Shown: positions 8,936 to 16,890 of the stretch, in pieces
How positions within the stretch are numbered: position 1 is the first letter of the stretch
How the letters are laid out: the number at the start of each line of letters is the position of its first letter
Assembly: GCA_951828585.1 (NCBI GenBank)
Contig: OX639991.1
Location: 1 to 64,000, forward strand
Source: Longimicrobiales bacterium
GTDB taxonomy: Bacteria; Gemmatimonadota; Gemmatimonadetes; Longimicrobiales; Gaopeijiaceae
DNA: 64,000 nucleotides
Direction: 5' to 3'
The notes under the pieces: model-generated
Database searches by the model: none
Told to the model about the DNA's origin: nothing
Seen by the model: only the letters and a program-made list of their open reading frames with translations
Program-made: the position numbers and the translations under genes

Positions 8936-11288
8936 TACCCTCCAGCTCCGCCAGCTTCGCCCGCGCCTCCCGCGCCGGCTCGAAGATCTCGTCCGCATTC
9001 TCCCACGCCGCCAGCGCCCGTTCCAGGTGTTCGACGGCGCCCGCCCTGTCCCCGCGAGCCTCCAGGACCAGCGCCAGCTCCAGGTGCGCGCCCGGCAGTG
9101 AGGGGTAGTGCCGCAGCGATTCCCGCAGCTCCGCCTCGGCCTCGTCCAGGCGGCCCATCTTCCGCAACGCCCGCCCCGCACCGAGATGCATGTTGCCGAA
9201 ACCCACACCCGTAAAGCACTCCAACTGAATCGACCCGAGAGCAATCGCCGCCCTGTAGCTCTCCAGGGCGCCCGCATGGTCACCGGCCCGGTCCTGGATC
9301 AACCCCAGATCCTCCTTCACCGCCGATCGGGAAAATCCCTCGGACCCCCTCGCTTCCAGCAGCCGCACCCACTCGCCGTACTTCTCGCGGGCGGCCTCCA
9401 CGCCGCTGGTTTCGAGTGCGATGTGAACCTCCGCGCGCGGCGCGAGGTGGTCGCTGAACCACGGGCTGGTCCGCGCCTTCAACTCCTCCAGGAGATCGGC
9501 CGCCTCGCCGAACCGGTCCGCGTCGAGGTAGATGAAGAGGTCCCCGAACCGGACATCGGGAAGCCACTCCGGATTCATGTAAGCCGACGCCTCGACGAGC
9601 CAGGCGCTCGCGGCGCGGACCGCGTCCTGCATCTCCCCGCGGAAGTGGTGGTGGCACTTCATCCGCGACAGCGCGTTCGTCTTCTCAACCGGGGTGCGTG
9701 CCCGGTCGAGCAGACGTTCGTAACCCGCGCGGGCCTCGTCGAATCGTCCCGTCCGCTGGTCCAGATTCGCGAGGCCGCGGGCGAGGTCCGTCGAAAACGG
9801 GTGGAGGAGTAGGCCTTTCTCCAGATGGGTCCGCGCCTGCTCGTACTCCCCGCGCCTTTGCCGGAAACGGGCCAGATTGTCGTAGCCCGTCTCGTCGTCC
9901 GGGAACCGCTCCACATACCGGGTCAGAGCCGCCGCCGCGCTGTCGTACTGTCCCAGCTCTTCATGCGGCCCGGCCATCCTCATCAGGACGTCACCGTTGC
10001 CGGGATTCAGGCGGTACATCTCGGCCAGCGTCGCCAGCTCCCCCTCCCAGTCGCCCTCGGACATCTGCAGGAGGCTCTGAGCCAGCAGCGCGTCGAGGTC
10101 TTCGGGATGGAGATCCAGCCACATGTCCACGATGTCCCGGGCCTTCTCGTCTTCCCCGGTCCGCCCATAGTAATCGGCCCGCACCTCGAAACGGGCGCGT
10201 TCCGGAAGGCGGGAGAGGTACTCCATCGCGGCCTGGATCGCCGCGAGCCCCTCGTCGTCCCGGCCGGGACCGGTCAACCGCCAGGACAACTCCAGGTGGG
10301 CGGCCGTGAAGGTGGGATCGAGCGTCACCGCGGCCCTTAGGTGTTCAATGCTGGTGCTGCGGTCGGTCAGTCTCATCACGCCCTTGACGAATTCCGCCAG
10401 CGCCGCGTCGTCTTCCGTCAGCAACTGGCGGACGGGAGAGTCCGTGACGCCGTCGCGAACGGGGATTCGCAGCGCGCCCTTCACCAGACCGGACATCCCG
10501 TCAGCGAGCGCCAGGAGGTCGCTCCCTTCGAAGACGCTGTCGTTCAGGACATTCCCGCCGTTGACCTCATGGACGGCCAAGGTGACTCGGTAGCGGTCTT
10601 CGACTCTGTCGATCTCGCCGACAGTCATGAACCCGGCGTAGTTGTCCCGCGCGACCTCGCGCATGAGCGCCAGCGGAATCCCCTGCAAGTCGGGGTAGTC
10701 CTCGATAAGGCTCCATCTCAACCTTTCGAAGGTCACGGGCACGAAGAAGTCGTCGGGCATCAGATCGTACTCGATGGCCAGCGGCACGGCGTAGGCGGTC
10801 CACAACTCGACCGCTGCGAGGCCGGGACCGAGTTCGAGCGGGAAGAGCGCGGTGCGCTTGCGGAACTCGGGCCTGGTCATCTCCCGAGTGATGGTCCCCT
10901 CCTCGGTCTCCACCCTGACCGACCTCGTGGCCGAGCCCAGTTCCTCTCCCGCGAAGAGTGCCCACAGCACGACCGCGCAGAGCACCGCGTTGGCGGGAAT
11001 CCCGATCTTCTCGGTCCTGGCCAGCGAGTCCCGGTCCCGTCCCGGCTTGCCGTGGAACCATGCGAGCATCAGCACGCTCGGCAGCATCAGCAACAGCGTG
11101 ACCAGGACCATGCGCGTCCAGTGCGGCGAGAGCAGGAACTCGTCCGCGGCGAAGTCCGTGAACTCGACCAGCGCCCACGAAGCACCCGCGTAGATGGCCA
11201 CGATGTGGGGAACGCGCCGCTCAATCAGGTAGCGTGTCAGGGGAACCCTGGAGGGCGTTGGAGGGGGATGGTTTTGCGGCGTTTCCAT
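8928..11288 (-). CDS. TPR-repeat membrane protein (paralogue 1)
   Basis: 786 residues starting at ATG 11288. The N-terminus holds three predicted membrane helices (about 27-45, 58-78 and 97-113) around a conserved GKPGRDRDSLARTEKIGIP stretch that is identical in the next gene. A globular domain follows (about 115-280), resembling the FlgO/TolB-like segment of TPR proteins in this group. From about residue 285 to the end there are consecutive tetratricopeptide repeats with the usual A/G/Y spacing, for example DDAALAEFVKGVMRL and LDEAEAELRESLRHYPSL. This architecture resembles adenylate-cyclase-associated TPR proteins without the cyclase domain; a scaffold role in the envelope is inferred. The next gene, at 11461, is a paralogue in the same orientation, so the pair arose by tandem duplication. 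Confidence 0.85.
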   Translation of the reverse strand: METPQNHPPPTPSRVPLTRYLIERRVPHIVAIYAGASWALVEFTDFAADEFLLSPHWTRMVLVTLLLMLPSVLMLAWFHGKPGRDRDSLARTEKIGIPANAVLCAVVLWALFAGEELGSATRSVRVETEEGTITREMTRPEFRKRTALFPLELGPGLAAVELWTAYAVPLAIEYDLMPDDFFVPVTFERLRWSLIEDYPDLQGIPLALMREVARDNYAGFMTVGEIDRVEDRYRVTLAVHEVNGGNVLNDSVFEGSDLLALADGMSGLVKGALRIPVRDGVTDSPVRQLLTEDDAALAEFVKGVMRLTDRSTSIEHLRAAVTLDPTFTAAHLELSWRLTGPGRDDEGLAAIQAAMEYLSRLPERARFEVRADYYGRTGEDEKARDIVDMWLDLHPEDLDALLAQSLLQMSEGDWEGELATLAEMYRLNPGNGDVLMRMAGPHEELGQYDSAAAALTRYVERFPDDETGYDNLARFRQRRGEYEQARTHLEKGLLLHPFSTDLARGLANLDQRTGRFDEARAGYERLLDRARTPVEKTNALSRMKCHHHFRGEMQDAVRAASAWLVEASAYMNPEWLPDVRFGDLFIYLDADRFGEAADLLEELKARTSPWFSDHLAPRAEVHIALETSGVEAAREKYGEWVRLLEARGSEGFSRSAVKEDLGLIQDRAGDHAGALESYRAAIALGSIQLECFTGVGFGNMHLGAGRALRKMGRLDEAEAELRESLRHYPSLPGAHLELALVLEARGDRAGAVEHLERALAAWENADEIFEPAREARAKLAELEGSV

Positions 11289-11378
11289 GGGGGAACGCTA
11301 CCTCCCCCGCTGGGTCTCGGCAAGCCGCCGGGGAACGCCGGTCGGCTGAGAGCAACGCATGGCGTCCGCGGAAGCAAT

Positions 11379-11393
11379 ATGTATACTATACAT
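11379..11393. promoter_or_regulatory. 15-bp AT-rich palindrome upstream of TPR gene
   Basis: ATGTATACTATACAT is a perfect palindrome (7+1+7) in an otherwise GC-rich intergenic region. It is 90 nt upstream of the TPR gene start at 11288 and next to the 18-bp inverted repeat at 11401. It may supply a -10-like element or an operator. The combined segment 11382-11421 closely matches the promoter region of the metalloprotease gene starting at 22232, but in the opposite orientation relative to the gene. Confidence 0.45.
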
Positions 11394-11400
11394 GACACAC

Positions 11401-11418
11401 TGTAATGTGTGATTTACA
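11401..11418. promoter_or_regulatory. 18-bp inverted repeat TGTAA-N8-TTACA (site 1)
   Basis: TGTAATGTGTGATTTACA has TGTAA/TTACA arms. It lies between the end of one TPR gene and the start of its paralogue, 112 nt from the ATG at 11288. Similar 18-bp sites precede genes at 22232, 26833 and 52010. It looks like an operator for a dimeric regulator; the regulator is not identified. Confidence 0.5.
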
Positions 11419-11460
11419 TCGGGGAGGGGCGACCGAGAGGCCGCGAGGGTCCGCGTGAGT

Positions 11461-13788
11461 CTAGCCCTCCAGCTCCGCCAACTTCGCCCGTGCCCGCCTC
11501 GCCGGCCCGTAGTCCTCGTCGGCCGTCTCCCAGGCCACCAGCGCGCTCATCAGGTGCTCGACCGCACCCTCCACATCCCCCCGCCCCTCCAGCAGCAGCG
11601 CCATCTCGAGGTGCGTGCGCGGACCCCCCGGAACCAGGCGCAGCGCTTCCCGCAGTTCGGTCTCCGCCTCGTCCAACCGGCCGGCCAGGCGCAGTGCACG
11701 TCCCGCGTCGAGGTGGTAGTTGCGGCCGGGATCCGCGACCATGGCCTCCCGGTAGCTCTCGGCCGCGGCCGCGAAGTCTCCCTCCCGTTCCAGAATCCTG
11801 CCCATATCCCGCAGCAGAGTCGCATGGAAATCGAGCCCCTGTGTTTCGACCACCTCAGCCGCACGGCGGTGCGCCTCGCGTGCGGCCTCCGGCCCCATCG
11901 TCTCCAGTGTGACCAGCGTCGTCAAGACGGGAACGAACAGCTCGTTGAACGGAGGCTGCAGCTCCGTCTTCACCTCTTCCAGAAGGGCGGATGCGTCGGC
12001 CACGCGGCCGGCGTTCAGGTAGATGGAGATGCCATCGCCCCGGGACAGGGTGAGCATCATCGGGCTCATGAAGCCGGTGGCCTCTTCGAGCCACGCGTCC
12101 ATCGCCTCCACGGCCAGCCCGATCTCGCCCCGGCGGCCGTGATAGTTCCTGATCCCTTCCAGCACGTCGGCCTTCTGCGCCGGGGTCCGGGCCGCCTCCA
12201 GCGCGCGCCGGTACCCCTCCCTCGCGTTCGTGAAGAGGCCCGCGTCCAGATCGAGCGCCGCGAGCTGGGCCGCGAACCCCGCCGACATGGGCTCCATGAG
12301 GATGGCCACGCCGATGTTGTCCCGCGCGGCGTCGTAGTCTCCCAGGCGTTTCTGGAGAGCGGCGAGACTCGCGTACCCGGTCGCGTCCTCGGGGAACCTG
12401 TCCACATACTCGCCGAGCGCCGCGAGCGCCTGCTCGTCGTTGCCCATCCCCCGGTGCGCGTCGGCAATCTCCTTGAGCAGCCCGCCGTTGCGCGGGTCCA
12501 GACGGTACATGGTCTCCAGCGTCGCCAGCGCTCCCTCCATATCGCCCATGAGGTCCTGCATCAGCCTGCGATAGGTCAGCGCGTACTGGTCGTCCGGGTA
12601 GAGCCCGATCCACATCCTGGTGACGGCGTCCGCCTGTTCGACCTGCTGGACCGCGAAGTAGTACTCGGTCTTCACGTACAGCTGGGTGCGTTCGGGCAAC
12701 CGGTAAAGGTGTTCCATGGCCACCCCGATCGCGGCCACGGCCTCCTCGGACCGGTTGGCGTTGAGCAGGTAGGCGAACAGCGAGTACTGGGCCACGGCGA
12801 AGGTCGGATCGCGGGTCGTCGCGGCTGTGGTGAGCTCGATGGCCGCGTCCAGATCATTCTCGACGAATGCCGCTTCCGAGCCCCTGAAGTACTCCTCCAC
12901 GGCGGTGTCGTCGTCGGAGAGCCGCTCGCGAAGCGCAAGGTCCTCCACCTCTTCCCGGTCCGGAATCCCGACCGCTTCCTTCACCGCCACGGAGAGCTCG
13001 TCCATCAGCGCAAGCAGGTCCGTCCCTTCCTGGACGGCCTCGCCCGCCAGCGATCCGTTGTCCACCCGGTGAACCCTGAGCGTCACGCGGTACAGGTCGC
13101 CGGTCCGGTCGATCTCGCCGGCGGCCAGGAACTCGGCGTACACCTCCTGCGCGAGCTCCTGCTTGAGGGTGAGCGGCACGTCTCGGAAGTCGGCAAACCC
13201 CAGTTCCGTGAGGCGCGGGCCGAAGAGAATGTGGGGCTTCGCGTTGAAGAAGTCGTCGGCCATGAGGTCGAGCACGAGCGCTTCCGGAACCGCGCCGGAA
13301 AGCCACGTCCCGTCCTCACCGATGCCGGGGCCGAGGTCGAAGGGGAAGAGCGCCGTGGCCTTGCGGAACTCGGACTTGGCGACCGTGCGCTGCTCCTCTT
13401 CCCCCTCCTCGTTCTCCACGGTGACGGTAGTCGTCGCGGCCCCGAGGTCCACGCCCCCGAAGAGCATCCACAGCGCGGCCACGCACAGGACCAGATTCAC
13501 CGGAATCCCGATCTTCTCGGTTCGGGCCAGCGAGTCCCGGTCGCGCCCCGGCTTTCCGTGAAACCACGCCAGCAGGATCACGCTCGGCAGGAGCAGGAAG
13601 AGCGTGACCAGGACCACGCGCGTCCAGTGCGGCGACAGCAGGAACTCGTCCACCGCGAAGCTGGTGAACTCGATGAGACCCCAGGAGGCCCCGGCGTAGA
13701 GGGCGACGATGTGCGGAACTCGGCGCGCGAAGAGGTCGCGGACCGGTGCAGCCGGCAGCGGACTCGCGGCGGGAGGATCTGAAGCCAT
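11461..13788 (-). CDS. TPR-repeat membrane protein (paralogue 2)
   Basis: 775 residues. The ATG at 13788 gives an N-terminus aligned with the paralogue (RRVPHIVALYAGASWGLIEF); the frame extends upstream without homology. Three membrane helices lie within the first 120 residues, around the same conserved cytoplasmic-loop motif as paralogue 1. An acidic segment (VENEEGEEEQR), a central domain and then TPR repeats to the C-terminus follow. It shares the whole architecture with 8928-11288. No enzymatic motif is present; an envelope scaffold or sensor role is inferred. It is divergent from the K+ channel gene with 88 bp between the starts. Confidence 0.85.
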   Translation of the reverse strand: MASDPPAASPLPAAPVRDLFARRVPHIVALYAGASWGLIEFTSFAVDEFLLSPHWTRVVLVTLFLLLPSVILLAWFHGKPGRDRDSLARTEKIGIPVNLVLCVAALWMLFGGVDLGAATTTVTVENEEGEEEQRTVAKSEFRKATALFPFDLGPGIGEDGTWLSGAVPEALVLDLMADDFFNAKPHILFGPRLTELGFADFRDVPLTLKQELAQEVYAEFLAAGEIDRTGDLYRVTLRVHRVDNGSLAGEAVQEGTDLLALMDELSVAVKEAVGIPDREEVEDLALRERLSDDDTAVEEYFRGSEAAFVENDLDAAIELTTAATTRDPTFAVAQYSLFAYLLNANRSEEAVAAIGVAMEHLYRLPERTQLYVKTEYYFAVQQVEQADAVTRMWIGLYPDDQYALTYRRLMQDLMGDMEGALATLETMYRLDPRNGGLLKEIADAHRGMGNDEQALAALGEYVDRFPEDATGYASLAALQKRLGDYDAARDNIGVAILMEPMSAGFAAQLAALDLDAGLFTNAREGYRRALEAARTPAQKADVLEGIRNYHGRRGEIGLAVEAMDAWLEEATGFMSPMMLTLSRGDGISIYLNAGRVADASALLEEVKTELQPPFNELFVPVLTTLVTLETMGPEAAREAHRRAAEVVETQGLDFHATLLRDMGRILEREGDFAAAAESYREAMVADPGRNYHLDAGRALRLAGRLDEAETELREALRLVPGGPRTHLEMALLLEGRGDVEGAVEHLMSALVAWETADEDYGPARRARAKLAELEG

Positions 13789-13876
13789 CGGACAACCGTA
13801 AACCCGGGCAGGCAGACCGTCAAATCCGCATCGCCGGGGTGTGGACAGACAGCCCGGCCGGGCGGATATTCCCCGC

Positions 13877-14890
13877 ATGATCTTCCGGGGCTCCCAGGTG
13901 GCCATCGTGGTCGCCTTCGTCGTGCTGCTCATCGTCGTGGGAACGATCGGCTACGCCTGGATCGAGGGCTGGAACTGGGCCGATTCGTTCTACATGACGA
14001 TCATCACGATCACCGCGGTCGGCTACCACGAAGTCCACCCGCTCAGCGAGACCGGCCGCGTGTTTACGGTCTGCATGCTGGTGGGCGGCCTGTCGGCGCT
14101 GGGCGCGTGGTTCGCACTGATCACCGCGGCGCTGGTCCGGATGGACCTGCGCAACACCTACAAGAGGCGAAGAACCATGAAGCAGGCCGGCCGCATGAAG
14201 GACCACGTGATCATCTGCGGCGGAGGGAACATGGGGCAGCAGATCATGCGGGAACTCGACGGCGCGGAACAGCCGTTCGTCGTGATCGAGCGTGACGAGG
14301 ACGCGATCGGCGCCCTGCGCGAACTCAACCCCGAGGCCGTGATCATCGAGGAGGACGCGACCCGCGACCGGATGCTCCGCGAAGCCGGGATCGAGCGGGC
14401 GATGGCGCTCGTGACCTGCCTCTCGGCGGCCACCGACAACCTCTTCGTGTGTCTGTCGGCGCGCGACCTGAACGAGCGCCTGGTGATCGTGGCGCGGGCC
14501 GAGGGCAAGTCGACCACGGCGAAGATGTACCGTGCCGGGGCGAACCACGTGGTGAGCCCGAACAAGACGGGGGCGGTGTGGGTGGCCTCGGTGCTGGTGC
14601 GGCCCTCGGTGGCGTCGTTCATGGACACGAGCGAGAAGGGACGGCACCTGTCACGGCACATCGACCAGGCGACGGTCAGCGCGGATTCGAAGCTGGTCGG
14701 GCGCACGCTGGGCGAGGCGCGGATTCTGGATCGGACCGGGCTGCTGGTGATCGCGATTCACAAGCATGGTCAGCCGTATGAGGAGGCGACGTTCAATCCG
14801 GACGCGTCGATTCGACTGGAGGCGGGGGATGACTTGGTCGTGCTGGGGGATAACGCGCAGGTGGAGCGGCTGCGGGGGTATGTGGGCTAG
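13877..14890 (+). CDS. Two-TM potassium channel with RCK (TrkA-N/TrkA-C) domains
   Basis: 337 residues from the ATG at 13877; an in-frame GTG at 13841 would add 12 residues. Order: first membrane helix (about 8-28), pore helix and selectivity filter (about 38-52), second helix (about 60-83), RCK-N Rossmann domain (from about 110, with the nucleotide-binding HVIICGGGNMGQQIM) and RCK-C (from about 250). This is the MthK-like layout: a membrane K+ channel gated by ligand binding to a cytoplasmic ring. The filter reads T46-A-V-G-Y-H-E rather than TVGYGD, so the terminal filter glycine is replaced by His. Ion selectivity may differ, although the flanking EVHPLS-x2-GRVFT stretch is as I recall it in bacterial members. 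The stop codon directly abuts the tRNA-Val gene on the other strand. Confidence 0.9.
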   Translation: MIFRGSQVAIVVAFVVLLIVVGTIGYAWIEGWNWADSFYMTIITITAVGYHEVHPLSETGRVFTVCMLVGGLSALGAWFALITAALVRMDLRNTYKRRRTMKQAGRMKDHVIICGGGNMGQQIMRELDGAEQPFVVIERDEDAIGALRELNPEAVIIEEDATRDRMLREAGIERAMALVTCLSAATDNLFVCLSARDLNERLVIVARAEGKSTTAKMYRAGANHVVSPNKTGAVWVASVLVRPSVASFMDTSEKGRHLSRHIDQATVSADSKLVGRTLGEARILDRTGLLVIAIHKHGQPYEEATFNPDASIRLEAGDDLVVLGDNAQVERLRGYVG

Positions 14891-14965
14891 TGGGCGCTGC
14901 TGGATTCGAACCAGCGACCTCCTGCTTGTAAGGCAGGCGCTCTGGACCAACTGAGCTAAGCGCCC
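14891..14965 (-). tRNA. tRNA-Val (anticodon TAC)
   Basis: A complete 75-nt cloverleaf can be drawn on the minus strand: a 7-bp acceptor stem GGGCGCT/AGCGCCC, D stem GCTC/GAGC, anticodon stem CCTGC/GCAGG with loop CTTACAA (anticodon TAC, reading GUA valine), T stem GCTGG/CCAGC with loop TTCGAAT, and discriminator A. CCA is not encoded. Its 3' end touches the stop codon of the channel gene. The 5' half is duplicated at 16079-16125. Confidence 0.95.
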
Positions 14966-14976
14966 CGGTTGAACCT
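14930..14976. repeat. Direct repeat copy 1 (5' half of tRNA-Val plus flank)
   Basis: These 47 bases run from the anticodon loop through the 5' end of tRNA-Val and about 11 bases beyond. They recur in the same orientation at 16079-16125 with three mismatches, and the fabH gene lies between the copies. Confidence 0.85.
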
Positions 14977-15002
14977 ACGGGATTCCTCGCGGACCGGGGA
15001 AA

Positions 15003-16055
15003 TCAGCCACGGACCGCCGGAAACCGCAGCAGCGCCGCCGCCCAATGGAACCCGGCGCCAAAAGCGGTCAGCAGGACCAGGTCACCGGGCTTGATCCGCC
15101 CCTGGTCGCGGGCCTCCCACAGGGCCAGGGGCACGGACGCCGAGCCTGTGTTGCCGTACTCCTGGACGTTGACGAAGACCCGTTCATCGGGGAGGTTCAG
15201 CCGCTTCTTCACCGCATCCAGGATCCGCAGGTTGGCCTGATGCGGCACGACGAGCGCCACGTCGTCCATGGAGACGCCGGCCTTCTCCAGCACCTGGTGG
15301 GACGCCGCGCTCATGCGGCTGACGGCCTCGCGGAAAACCTCCCGTCCCCGCATGACGACATGGTTGTGGAGCCCCTGCTCGACCCGCTCGATGGTGGTGG
15401 GCATGCGCGTGCCGCCCGCCTCCACCCCGAGAATGTCGCTCTTGCTGCCGTCCGTTCCCGCCGTGGCGGCCACGATTTCGACCGCGCCCGGGCCCGGTCC
15501 GACGACCGCCGCGCCTGCCGCGTCGCCGAAGAGTACACAGGTGTTGCGGTCCTCCCAGTCCATGAGCCGGGTGAGGAGCTCCACGCCGATCACGAGCACC
15601 CGGCGGCCGTCCGCGAGGGCCCGCGAGCGCGCGATGTCCAGCGCCAGCACGAACCCCGCACAGCCGCTGCCGCCCAGGTCGTAGCAAGGGATGTGGCCGG
15701 CGCCGAGACGAGTCTGGACGTACGCCGCCGTATCGGGGATGAAGACCTCGGGCGTGTCGGTCGCAAGGACGATCTCGTCGATATCCGCAGGCTCGAAGGC
15801 GCCGTCGGCCAGAGCTGCCTGGGCTGCGGCCAGCGCCAAATCGGCCGTACTCTCCTCATCTCCTGCTATTCGGCGCGTGCGTATGCCTGTGCGCGACACG
15901 ATCCATTCGTCCGAGGTGTCGACGTACTCCGTCCATTCGTCGTTCGTCATGACGCGCTCGGGCAGGTAGATGCCGAGGCCCAACAGGCCGATGGGCTGCG
16001 GGCTTAAGGTGCTTGGCCGGTCCCGAATCTCCTGAACCCGATTGCCAAGCTGCAT
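15003..16055 (-). CDS. fabH: 3-oxoacyl-ACP synthase III (KAS III)
   Basis: 350 residues, starting at ATG 16055 with a GAGGTG ribosome-binding site. The thiolase-fold enzyme condenses an acyl-CoA with malonyl-ACP to start fatty acid chains in the cytoplasm. The full catalytic triad is visible: Cys in GGSGCAGFVLAL, His in VPHQANLRI and Asn in YGNTGSASVPLAL. Length is slightly above the usual 320-330 because of an N-terminal extension of about 20 residues. It stands alone, not in a fab cluster, and lies between the intact tRNA-Val gene and a partial copy of that tRNA, so it may have arrived or been rearranged as a unit. Ole- or secondary-metabolite-type KAS III relatives are possible, so substrate choice is not certain. 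Confidence 0.92.
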   Translation of the reverse strand: MQLGNRVQEIRDRPSTLSPQPIGLLGLGIYLPERVMTNDEWTEYVDTSDEWIVSRTGIRTRRIAGDEESTADLALAAAQAALADGAFEPADIDEIVLATDTPEVFIPDTAAYVQTRLGAGHIPCYDLGGSGCAGFVLALDIARSRALADGRRVLVIGVELLTRLMDWEDRNTCVLFGDAAGAAVVGPGPGAVEIVAATAGTDGSKSDILGVEAGGTRMPTTIERVEQGLHNHVVMRGREVFREAVSRMSAASHQVLEKAGVSMDDVALVVPHQANLRILDAVKKRLNLPDERVFVNVQEYGNTGSASVPLALWEARDQGRIKPGDLVLLTAFGAGFHWAAALLRFPAVRG

Positions 16056-16078
16056 GTGGTCACCTCGTGTGGATCGCC

Positions 16079-16125
16079 AAGGCAGGCGCTCTGAACCAAC
16101 TGAGCCAAGCGCCCCGGTTGAACTT
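16079..16125 (-). pseudogene. Partial tRNA-Val copy (5' half; direct repeat copy 2)
   Basis: This matches 14930-14976 at 44 of 47 positions. It covers the anticodon 3' edge, anticodon 5' stem, D arm, acceptor 5' strand and about 11 nt of flank. The anticodon itself and the T arm are missing, so it cannot make a tRNA. The break point in the anticodon loop is a typical place for integrase crossover or recombination. The neighbouring propeller gene is truncated right at its right edge. Confidence 0.8.
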
Positions 16126-16865
16126 ACCCGATGCCGCCAGCCGCTGCACCGGCCGGCCCGGAACGATGGGACGTCTGGGGGAATGATCTACCGGGCGACG
16201 CAATTTTCCCCTTGGCAGTGCTGCGCGACGGCTCGATTCTGGCCGGCTCTTCCCTGGGCTTCACAAGAAACGACACCGTGGCGGTCGAACTCAGGAATGC
16301 GGAGGGCGAATTCAAGAGTTCACTGGGTACGCACCCCGGGCTGGAACGACATATCGATGCCGAAAACCTGACAATCTACGCTGTGATCTTCGGGCGATCG
16401 CTGATCAGGGAACCCTGGGGTGAACAGATCGTCGTCAGCCCGACAAATCGCTACGAAATCAAGGTGTTTGCGCAGGACGGCTCGCTGGCTCGGATTGTCC
16501 GCCGGGATCACGTGATTCGTGCGCCGACCGCGGCGCATGTCGAGGGATACATCGAGGCGAGAGTCTCCCGGCTCGTGGACTCGGAAGCCAGGGAGAGCGG
16601 GCGCAGGGGACTTGAGCCCGTGCCGGTTGGCGAGCACTTGCCAGCTTTTGCCTCCGTCATGGCCGATGCGCTGGACTACCTCTGGGTCGAGGAATTCGAG
16701 CCACCGGGTGAAGAACTGCCCGGTGTCTTGTGGAGTGTCTTCGATCCCGACGGGCAGATTCTGGGATTCGTCGAAACCCGGAGGAGTTGGAAGAGGGGTA
16801 GGCGATCCAGGAGCGCCCGCTACCGGCTTGCCCCCGGCGCGGCGCAACCCCCAGCTTCGTGTTGA
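16126..16865 (+). pseudogene. N-terminally truncated beta-propeller protein fragment
   Basis: The open frame (ATG 16131, last codons to 16865) encodes about 244 residues resembling the later blades of a six-bladed beta-propeller: GDAIFPLAVLRDGSILAGSS, ALDYLWVEEFEPPGEELPGV and WSVFDPDGQILGFVET. It lacks the signal peptide and first blades, and the frame opens exactly at the right edge of the partial tRNA copy. The last 30 residues are Arg-rich and do not continue the fold, which suggests a frameshift or deletion there. It is probably a broken relative of the gene at 7665. Expression is doubtful. Confidence 0.65.
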
Positions 16866-16890
16866 TCCCGACTACCTCACGGAGACTCCC

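Noticed and set aside
11455..13782. 775-codon plus-strand open frame
   Set aside because: Antisense of the TPR gene; His/Arg/Val-rich without recognisable repeats of its own.
16079..16125. Second tRNA-Val gene
   Set aside because: Only the 5' half is present; the anticodon and T arm are missing, so no cloverleaf forms.
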